In this document: positions 45,114-51,143 of the stretch, piece after piece
How the letters are laid out: each line of letters starts with the position of its first letter
Numbering within the stretch: the stretch's first letter is position 1
Assembly (NCBI RefSeq): GCF_028551275.1
Contig: NZ_CP117025.1
Span: forward strand, 2,906,001-2,970,000
Reading direction: 5' to 3'
From: Sphingomonas hankookensis
GTDB lineage: Bacteria; Pseudomonadota; Alphaproteobacteria; Sphingomonadales; Sphingomonadaceae
DNA length: 64,000 nt
Position numbers and translations under genes: made by a program
Notes under the pieces: model-generated
Databases searched by the model: none
What the model was told of the DNA's origin: nothing
Seen by the model: the letters and a program-made list of their open reading frames with translations, nothing else

Positions 45114-45189
45114 GTACCCCCGCGGAGGCGGGGGTCCAGAGCCGCAAGCGACGACGTTCGCGACCCTAGGCTCCCGCCTGCGCGGGAGC
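45114..45189. repeat. Inverted pair of family C palindromes (CCCCCGCG..GGCGGGGGT)
   Basis: GTACCCCCGCGGAGGCGGGG and the facing AGGCTCCCGCCTGCGCGGGA units, separated by about 35 bases. Related pairs occur at 46676, 50602 and 60943. It lies 45 bases before nrdB. Confidence 0.75.
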
Positions 45190-45234
45190 ACCACAGAATT
45201 TCAAGACAAACCCAAGTTTCCCCGGAGTAACCCC

Positions 45235-46284
45235 ATGTCGCTCACCGAAGCCCGCAAGCAGTACAAGCCGTTCGAATACCCCTGGGCGTTCGATTTCTGG
45301 AAGCGCCAGCAGCAGATCCACTGGATGCCCGAAGAGGTGCCGCTGGGCGAGGATTGCCGCGACTGGGCGCAGAAGCTGACCCCGCACGAGCGCAACTTGC
45401 TGACCCAGATCTTCCGCTTCTTCACCCAGGCGGACGTCGAGGTGCAGGACTGCTACCACGAAAAATATGGCCGCATCTTCAAGCCGACCGAGATCAAGAT
45501 GATGCTCGCCGCCTTCTCCAACATGGAGACGGTGCACATCGCGGCGTACAGCCATCTGCTCGACACGATCGGCATGCCCGAGAGCGAATATGGCGCCTTC
45601 CTCGAATATAGCGAGATGAAGGACAAGCACGACTATCTGCAGAATTTCGGGGTCGATACCGACGAGGACATTGCCAAGACGCTGGCGATGTTCGGCGGCT
45701 TTACCGAAGGATTGCAGCTGTTCGCGTCGTTCGCGATGCTGATGAACTTCCCGCGCTTCAACAAGATGAAGGGCATGGGGCAGATCGTGTCGTGGTCGGT
45801 CCGCGACGAGAGCCTGCACTGCGAGGGCATCATCAAGCTGTTCCACGCCTTCTGCAAGGAACGCGACTGCATGACGCGTGCGGTGCGCGACGACATTGCC
45901 GACATGTGCCAGACGACGGTGCGGCTGGAGGATAATTTCATCGATCTCGCCTTTGAAATGGGGCCGGTCCACGGGATGACCGCGAAGGAGATCAAGAAGT
46001 ACATCCGCTACATCGCCGACTGGCGGCTGGGGCAGCTGGGCATGAAGCCGATCTACCTGATCGACGAACACCCCCTGCCGTGGCTGGCACCGCTGCTGAA
46101 CGGTGTCGAGCACGCCAACTTCTTCGAACAGCGCGCGACGGAGTATTCGAAGGCGGCGACGCGCGGCAATTGGAACGAGGTCTGGGACGGCTTCGACAAG
46201 CGCCAGAAGGCCAAGGTCGCGGCGCCGGCGAATGAGGAAGCGACCGGCATGGGTGATATGTTCGGGGGCGTGGCGGCAGAGTAA
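45235..46284 (+). CDS. nrdB: Ribonucleotide reductase beta subunit (class I NrdB)
   Basis: Provides the radical for NrdA. The 349-residue helical protein has metal ligands Asp67 (FTQADVEVQD), Glu98 and His101 (NMETVHIAAY), and the radical-forming Tyr105 five residues after Glu98's partner His. Further ligands lie in EGLQLFASFAMLMN and SVRDESLHCEGIIKLFH. The Tyr indicates the tyrosyl-radical (class Ia/b-like) type rather than NrdB lacking Tyr. An ATG at 45235 follows a GGAGTAA site. It is separated from nrdA by three small genes and a repeat, so the subunits are likely transcribed from different promoters. Confidence 0.95.
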   Translation: MSLTEARKQYKPFEYPWAFDFWKRQQQIHWMPEEVPLGEDCRDWAQKLTPHERNLLTQIFRFFTQADVEVQDCYHEKYGRIFKPTEIKMMLAAFSNMETVHIAAYSHLLDTIGMPESEYGAFLEYSEMKDKHDYLQNFGVDTDEDIAKTLAMFGGFTEGLQLFASFAMLMNFPRFNKMKGMGQIVSWSVRDESLHCEGIIKLFHAFCKERDCMTRAVRDDIADMCQTTVRLEDNFIDLAFEMGPVHGMTAKEIKKYIRYIADWRLGQLGMKPIYLIDEHPLPWLAPLLNGVEHANFFEQRATEYSKAATRGNWNEVWDGFDKRQKAKVAAPANEEATGMGDMFGGVAAE

Positions 46285-46817
46285 GCTGCGCCGGGGCCGC
46301 GCCGGGCAAGGGGCAGCGAACGCTGCCCCGAGCCTCAAGGCGCGGCCGGCCGGCGGCGCCGAAAGCGCCGTCCGACGGCATGGGCTTTGCCCATGCCGGC
46401 CGCCCAAAGTTCACTAAGTTCACACTCGCCACGCTGTTTGCGCTGTCGCATGATCCTTGGCGTCACGGTGCCCTGACGGGGCTCCCCAGAGCCATTCGAC
46501 GGCATGCGCCCTGCCCGTATCCGCCGTCCAAAGTTCACTAAGTTCACACTCGTACGCTATTTGCGCGTGGTGCGGTTCTACCTGTCAAAGAGCCGGGGTC
46601 GCGACGACCCGGCAGCACGATGGCAAAGGGCGGACGTGTAGGACAGGGGGAAGCCGCAGGTGCTGCCCCCCTCTCCGTCATTCCCGCGTAGGCGGGAATC
46701 CATAGCCGCCGGCGGTCATGCTAGAGGCGCAAACGTTGCGTATATGGATCCCCGCCTGCGCGGGGATGACGAACGCTAGTAGCTGTAAGTCCCGAACTTC
46801 GGCCGATACAATGCTCC
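46285..46817. repeat. Gene-free repeat block after nrdB
   Basis: Contents in order: a GGGGCAGCG-AA-CGCTGCCCC hairpin (46310-46329); two copies of a 25-base dispersed repeat starting CCAAAGTTCACTAAG (46404-46428, 46528-46552), each preceded by a related GACGGCATG..GCC stretch; and a facing pair of family C palindromes (46676-46771). No convincing gene was found. Short frames crossing the 25-base repeats read SVNLVNFG in reverse, an artefact of the repeat. Confidence 0.75.
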
Positions 46818-47153
46818 CTACCGCCGCCGCCGGACCGGCACGCGGAAGTCGGCGGGTTTGTCAGCGACCCATTTCACGAATTTCGCGACCGCCGGGACGG
46901 CCCGCAGCGCGTCGATGTCGGCGAGCGGGCCGGCGAGTTCGGCGTTGGTGGCGCTGGCGTGGATGGTGCGGTGGCAGATCGGGTGGACCGGCACCGTCTC
47001 GCGCCCGCCTTCGCTTTTGGGCACGCGATGGTGCCATTCGACCTGGCTACCGATCGGTCGGTCGCAGAGTGCGCAGGCGAGCGGCGCTTCGGTGCGGGCG
47101 GCAAGCGCCTCCGCCGCCGCCAGTCCCGCCTTGCGTTTTACCCGTCCCGCCAT
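46818..47153 (-). CDS. HNH endonuclease-like protein
   Basis: A 111-residue small protein with a complete HNH signature: CALCDRPIGSQVEWHHRVPKSEGGRETVPVHPICHRTIHA. Two Cys pairs (C-x2-C and C-x2-H-type) and the central HH are present. It probably cleaves or nicks DNA, yet many stand-alone HNH proteins have no known substrate. Candidate starts are ATG 47153 (MAGRVKRK) or 47165 (MLFAMAG). It has its own promoter region between it and the divergent gene at 47291. The neighbouring repeats hint that this is a variable spot. Confidence 0.75.
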   Translation of the reverse strand: MAGRVKRKAGLAAAEALAARTEAPLACALCDRPIGSQVEWHHRVPKSEGGRETVPVHPICHRTIHASATNAELAGPLADIDALRAVPAVAKFVKWVADKPADFRVPVRRRR

Positions 47154-47290
47154 GGCGAACAACATCGGAAGCACGACATCAGTTCGCAAGGGTACTGGCC
47201 CCGCGCGCCCAAGGTGAACGCCAGATGAAGGAACCGCGTTCACCAAATACGGGTTGTACGTCGGCAAGTTCAGGAAAAGGGAGAACCCCC

Positions 47291-47602
47291 ATGAACCGCA
47301 CGACTTTGTTGATCGCCGCCGCCGCTACTGCGGTCATCGCGACGCCTTCGCTGGCTAAGGATCGCCGGACGGTCCCGGTCTATTCGGACTACAACCCCTA
47401 TTATCTGGATTACAAGACCGACATTTCGGAGGCGAAGCGCGAGTTGCGCAAGGATCTGGCCCGCGCCGATGATGCCGCCGATCGCGAAGACGCCTGGGCG
47501 GAATATCGCCGCGAAATCGCCGACGCCAAGCATGACTTCCGCAAGGAAATGGCCGAGCGCGGCATGATCGTCCGCAACGGGCGGGTGACGGTCGAGGAAT
47601 AA
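47291..47602 (+). CDS. Small exported protein of unknown function
   Basis: A 103-residue protein: signal peptide MNRTTLLIAAAATAVIATPSLA, then a strongly charged helical stretch (EAKRELRKDLARADDAADREDAWAEYRREIADAKHDF) likely forming a coiled coil. There is no recognised domain. A GGGAG site precedes the ATG. A Rho-independent terminator follows. Probably periplasmic; the role is unknown. Confidence 0.65.
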   Translation: MNRTTLLIAAAATAVIATPSLAKDRRTVPVYSDYNPYYLDYKTDISEAKRELRKDLARADDAADREDAWAEYRREIADAKHDFRKEMAERGMIVRNGRVTVEE

Positions 47603-47624
47603 CCGCGGCACAGCGGTCCTACGG

Positions 47625-47660
47625 GAAAAGGCCGTCGGGTTCACGCCCGGCGGCCTTTTC
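47625..47660 (+). terminator. Rho-independent terminator
   Basis: GAAAAGGCCGTCGGG (47625-47639) pairs with CCCGGCGGCCTTTTC (47646-47660), with a U run built into the 3' arm. It ends the small exported-protein transcript. Confidence 0.88.
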
Positions 47661-48190
47661 GTGCATACCAATGCCCTTACCGTAGACGACGCGCCTTTCC
47701 GCCTTTCGCCATCAGGTGCCTAGCATCTCGACCAGCCCCTTCGCCCTGCCCCCCTTGTTGATCCCTTCAAACCAGTGCATCCATCGCAGTCGTTTACCCC
47801 AGCACGCTGGCGACAATCGTTTTTTTGTAACGTTTTATATGGTAGTGGCGGACAAGCGTGCTGCGGCCGCATATTGTCGAGCCATGCTGGATTGTGGCCC
47901 TTTCCACACCAATAGGAACGCCCGACGACGCTACCGTACTGTGCGTGCGTTGATCGATTTGCATCGGTGGTGGACTTCAGATTTCCTAACGAAATCCAGG
48001 CACACGCCAGCAGAATCCAGCCCGGCAACTTCGGTAGAAGTTGGAACGGCTAAGAGCGCAGGAGGGCTAGCCGGCGGCGCTTCCGTTACGACAGTCTTTC
48101 CGCGCCTTACGCGCGGATAGCCCCATTCTGTATGGGGTACTAGAAGCTTCCCCGCCTCCGCGGGGATCATTGTTGCAACCGCCCAAAACA
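47661..48190. other. Gene-poor, AT-richer stretch without supported genes
   Basis: Base composition is visibly lower in GC than the surroundings (for example CGTTTTTTTGTAACG and TTTTATATGG near 47820-47840). Open frames of about 100-130 codons exist on both strands, but they lack ribosome sites and have no recognisable sequence. On the minus strand, a 40-codon stretch ending at 47712 reads like protein (WMHWFEGINKGGRAKGLVEML), perhaps a decayed gene remnant. No tRNA, integrase or IS end was seen. Confidence 0.4.
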
Positions 48191-48222
48191 AAAGGCCCCG
48201 GACGAACCCGCCCGGAGCCTTT
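48191..48222 (-). terminator. Terminator downstream of the beta-barrel protein gene
   Basis: AAAGGCCCCGG (48191-48201) pairs with CCGGAGCCTTT (48212-48222). On the minus strand the U run follows the stem (CCTTTTGTTTT). A second perfect hairpin GGGCGGGTCC/GGACCCGCCC lies nearer the gene (48242-48270). Confidence 0.8.
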
Positions 48223-48284
48223 CGCGATACGCATTTACCGGGGCGGGTCCCGATACGCCGGACCCGCCCGAACTGGCACGATGC

Positions 48285-48914
48285 TTAGAAGTGGGTCGTC
48301 AGACCCAGCATCGGGCGGAAGCTGTGCGCCGAACCGAAGGTCGACACTTCACCGCGCAGGCGGACGCCCGAGTTGCCGGTGATGCCGCCGAGGCCGATGT
48401 CCTTCGGGCCGACTTCGAAACCGGCACCGTAGGTCATTTCGTGATAGTCGCGGCTGTCGTTGCCGAACCGGTCGAAATTGACCCAGCGATAGCCGACCTT
48501 GCCGTAGATCAGGCCCGAGTCACCCGCGCGGACGCCGAAGCGGCCGGCTGCGCCGTAATCCCAATCGATGTCGCCCGACACGCCCTTCGAGACGCTGCCT
48601 TCGGCACCGACGAACACCGGGCCCAGCGGCACGTTGAAGCCGACAATGCCTTCAACCAGCGCGCCGTTCAGCTTGTCGTTGCGCGGGACCAGCGGGATGC
48701 CGGCGTCGGTGCGCTCCGAATCGAACTGTTCCCAGCCGCCCATGATCGCGACATAGGGTTCGAAGCCGATGCCGCTGGTGCCGTCGGGCGCGGTCACGGC
48801 GGGGGCCGGTTCGGTGGTCGTCGTGTCCTGCGACGTGGTCGACATGTCCTGCGCGAAGGCGGGGGCTGCGACGAAGGCAGCCGCGGCTGCGGCGAAGGTG
48901 AAAAGCTTACGCAT
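48285..48914 (-). CDS. Outer-membrane beta-barrel protein
   Basis: A 209-residue protein with signal peptide MRKLFTFAAAAAAFVAAPAFAQ and a terminal Phe (GLTTHF), the C-terminal signature for outer-membrane assembly. Alternating amphipathic strands (YVAIMGGWEQF, VFVGAEGSVSKG, YGKVGYRWVNF, YHEMTYGAGFEVG) suggest an eight-stranded barrel of the OmpA/OmpW-like type. A Thr/Ser-rich N-terminal mature segment (DMSTTSQDTTTTEPAP) follows the cleavage site. It is divergent from ndh with two palindromes between. The function is unknown (structural or porin-like). Confidence 0.82.
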   Translation of the reverse strand: MRKLFTFAAAAAAFVAAPAFAQDMSTTSQDTTTTEPAPAVTAPDGTSGIGFEPYVAIMGGWEQFDSERTDAGIPLVPRNDKLNGALVEGIVGFNVPLGPVFVGAEGSVSKGVSGDIDWDYGAAGRFGVRAGDSGLIYGKVGYRWVNFDRFGNDSRDYHEMTYGAGFEVGPKDIGLGGITGNSGVRLRGEVSTFGSAHSFRPMLGLTTHF

Positions 48915-48999
48915 ACAAAACCTCATCAGCGTTTACGGTCCCGGCATCGAACGCGCGCCGGTTTATCCGTGGCCCCTCTGAACCCGAAAACCGGGGAAG

Positions 49000-49064
49000 T
49001 GTTGCATCGCATTGCAACATGTGCGTCACGAAATCGGATACTGTTGCCCCAGGGCAACGGTATC
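49000..49064. promoter_or_regulatory. Two palindromes with GTTGC/GCAAC half-sites between omp and ndh
   Basis: TGTTGCA-TCGCAT-TGCAACA (49000-49019) and GATAC-T-GTTGCCC-CA-GGGCAAC-G-GTATC (49037-49064). Their centres are about 41 bases apart, close to four helical turns. Both contain GTTGC facing GCAAC, so they probably bind the same regulator, which may control the divergent outer-membrane protein and NADH dehydrogenase genes. The regulator is not identified. Confidence 0.6.
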
Positions 49065-49219
49065 TGTCGCCCACATGAACGAACCATGGCGGAGCCGCCC
49101 GGACCATGGTGACAATGTGGCAAGGGTCGCGCGGCGGCGGGGCAGCCCGGTCGCAACGATTGGCGCCGCGATGGGTTGGGAAGGACGATCCCACACGCGA
49201 ATCGGAGGACGAACAGCGT

Positions 49220-50524
49220 ATGCGACCCCGGATCATCATCGTCGGCGCCGGCTTCGGTGGCATCGCCGCGGCCCAGGCGCTACGCACGGCGGACGCCGAG
49301 ATCGTGCTGATCGACCGCACCAACCATCACCTGTTCCAGCCCTTGCTGTATCAGGTGGCGGGCGCCGCGCTGTCCCCGGCGGACATCGCCACCGCCAATC
49401 GCGCGCTGCTGCGTCGCAACAGGAATACGCGGATATTGATGGCGGAGGCGAGCGGGGTCGATGCCGCTGCGCGCAAGCTTTGCCTGGCCGATGGGCGGCG
49501 GTTGCCGTTCGATTACCTGATCCTGGCGACCGGCGCGGCGTACAGCTTCTTCGGCAACGACCAGTGGCGCGAGCATGCCTATGTGCTGAAATCGATCGAC
49601 GATGCGCTGGCGATCCGTGCGGCGTTGCTGAGTGCGTTCGAGCGCGCCGAGCAATGCGACGATCCGGCGGAGCGGCAGCGGCTGCTGACCTTCGCGGTGG
49701 TCGGCGGCGGGCCAACCGGGGTGGAACTGGCCGGGACGATCGCCGAGCTGGCGCGCACGACCCTGGCGCGCGACTTCGCCTCTATCGATCCGCGCCGGGC
49801 GCGGGTCGTGCTGTGCGAGATGGGCGACCGCATCCTGACCGCGTTCGATCCGCCGCTGTCGCAGTCGGCGCGCGAGATGCTCGAGTCGCTCGGCGTCGAA
49901 GTACGGACCGGCGAGGCGGTGAAAGCGATCGACGAACGCGGGCTGACCGTCGGCGACCAGCGGATCGATGCCGCCGCCGTGCTATGGGCGGCAGGGACCG
50001 AAGCGCGACCGGCCGCGAAGTGGCTGGCGGCGGATGCGGCGAAGAACGGCGCGGTGAAGGTGATGCCCGATTGTTCGATACCGGGCCATCCGACGATCTT
50101 CGCGATCGGCGACGTGGCGAGCTTCGATGCCGGCGACGGCCCCCTGCCCGGCCTGGCGCCGGTCGCCAAGCAGCAGGGGAAGTTCGTCGGGAAGCTGATC
50201 GCTGCGCGGGTCGCCGGACGGTCGGCGCCGGAGCGGTTCCGCTATCGCGACTATGGCACGATGGCGGTGATCGGCCGGTCGCGGGCGGTGGCGGAGATTG
50301 CCGGGCTGAAGCTCAAGGGCTTTATCGCGTGGCTGGCGTGGTCGCTGGTCCACCTGATGCTGCTGGTCGATTTTCGCAGCCGGGTGTCGGTGTACGTCCA
50401 TTGGGCGTGGTCGTGGTTCACCTATGGCCGGGGCGCGCGGTTGCTGACCGGTTATGCGCCCGAGCCGGGGGAGAAGCCCAGGACGGCCGGGTTGCCGGAG
50501 ATCGAGGCTGAGGCGGCGGAGTAG
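49220..50524 (+). CDS. ndh: Type II NADH:quinone oxidoreductase (NDH-2)
   Basis: A non-proton-pumping FAD enzyme passing electrons from NADH to quinone at the inner face of the membrane. The 434-residue protein has the first dinucleotide fold IIIVGAGFGGIAAAQAL (FAD), then LILATGAAYSFFG, the second fold FAVVGGGPTGVELAGTIAEL (NADH) and VFAIGDVA-like FAIGDVASFDAG, with VAKQQGKFVGKLI. C-terminal amphipathic or hydrophobic stretches (IAWLAWSLVHLMLLVDFRSR) would attach it to the membrane. The ATG at 49220 is preceded by GGAGG. The paired palindromes upstream suggest regulated expression. Confidence 0.92.
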   Translation: MRPRIIIVGAGFGGIAAAQALRTADAEIVLIDRTNHHLFQPLLYQVAGAALSPADIATANRALLRRNRNTRILMAEASGVDAAARKLCLADGRRLPFDYLILATGAAYSFFGNDQWREHAYVLKSIDDALAIRAALLSAFERAEQCDDPAERQRLLTFAVVGGGPTGVELAGTIAELARTTLARDFASIDPRRARVVLCEMGDRILTAFDPPLSQSAREMLESLGVEVRTGEAVKAIDERGLTVGDQRIDAAAVLWAAGTEARPAAKWLAADAAKNGAVKVMPDCSIPGHPTIFAIGDVASFDAGDGPLPGLAPVAKQQGKFVGKLIAARVAGRSAPERFRYRDYGTMAVIGRSRAVAEIAGLKLKGFIAWLAWSLVHLMLLVDFRSRVSVYVHWAWSWFTYGRGARLLTGYAPEPGEKPRTAGLPEIEAEAAE

Positions 50525-50538
50525 GCTTGGCCCGTTGC

Positions 50539-50740
50539 CGTCACCCCGGACTTGATCCGGGGTGACGGTGGGGTTGAGGCCAGGACCAACCTTGCAGATC
50601 ACGTACCCCGCGCAGGCGGGGGTCTAGGGACACGGCCGTCGCCTGCGTCCGCGCCGCTTCGCGTACCCCCGCGCAGGCGGGGGTCCAGGGCCACAATCGT
50701 CGCGCTTCGTTACCCTGGATCCCCGCCTGCGCGGGGATAC
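50539..50740. repeat. Family A palindrome followed by three family C palindromes
   Basis: A family A unit at 50539-50567, then GTACCCCGCGCAGGCGGGGG (50602 on), GTACCCCCGCGCAGGCGGGG (about 50655) and the facing TGGATCCCCGCCTGCGCGGG (about 50715-50740). It fills the gap between the convergent ndh and unknown small-protein genes; no gene present. Confidence 0.8.
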
Positions 50741-50773
50741 GGTTCGCGCGAGGGGGTATGCCCTCCCCAACGC

Positions 50774-50811
50774 AAAACGGCCCGCCCGCATCGTCTGCGG
50801 ACGGGCCGTTT
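50774..50811 (-). terminator. Terminator of the small minus-strand protein gene
   Basis: AAACGGCCCG (50775-50784) pairs with CGGGCCGTTT (50802-50811), with an inner CCGCA/TGCGG stem around TCGTC. On the minus strand a U run (TTTT at 50777-50774) ends the structure. Confidence 0.85.
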
Positions 50812-50829
50812 CTGTCACGTCACCGACGT

Positions 50830-51132
50830 TCAGCCGACGCGGTTGCCCGCCATCGGAAAGCTGCCGAACGCACCCGCCCCGACCGTGCCGGAGATGGTGT
50901 CGCCATCGACGGTCGCTTCGCAGTCAAGCGTCATCGGCATCGGTACGACGATCGCGACCTTCCACGACAGCTTGTCGCCATCGACCTTGCCGTCGGTGAT
51001 CTCGGTCGACCCCATCGCGCCGGAATAGCTGCCGGTGAAGGTGCCGCCGTCGCTCTTGACGGTCAGCGTCGCCTGCTGGTCGCCCATCGGCGACTTGGTG
51101 ATCGTGTTCCAGCTGCCATCGACATTCGCCAT
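50830..51132 (-). CDS. Small beta-strand protein of unknown function
   Basis: A 100-residue soluble protein, MANVDGSWNTITKSPMGDQQATLTVKSDGGTFTGSYSGAMGSTEITDGKVDGDKLSWKV..., with strongly alternating strand patterns and no signal peptide. Similar short proteins are widespread in alphaproteobacteria but have no assigned function. It lies 11 bases downstream of the M16 peptidase gene on the same strand, so it is probably co-transcribed. A well-formed terminator follows. Confidence 0.7.
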   Translation of the reverse strand: MANVDGSWNTITKSPMGDQQATLTVKSDGGTFTGSYSGAMGSTEITDGKVDGDKLSWKVAIVVPMPMTLDCEATVDGDTISGTVGAGAFGSFPMAGNRVG

Positions 51133-51143
51133 GTTCGCTCTCC

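Noticed and set aside
46285..46817. Short frames reading SVNLVNFG as peptide genes
   Set aside because: They arise from reverse reading of the 25-base repeat at each copy and have no start signals.
47716..48120. 134-codon plus-strand frame as a gene
   Set aside because: Starts at GTG without ribosome site, lies in the AT-richer patch, has no recognisable protein pattern, and a minus-strand frame of similar length overlaps it.
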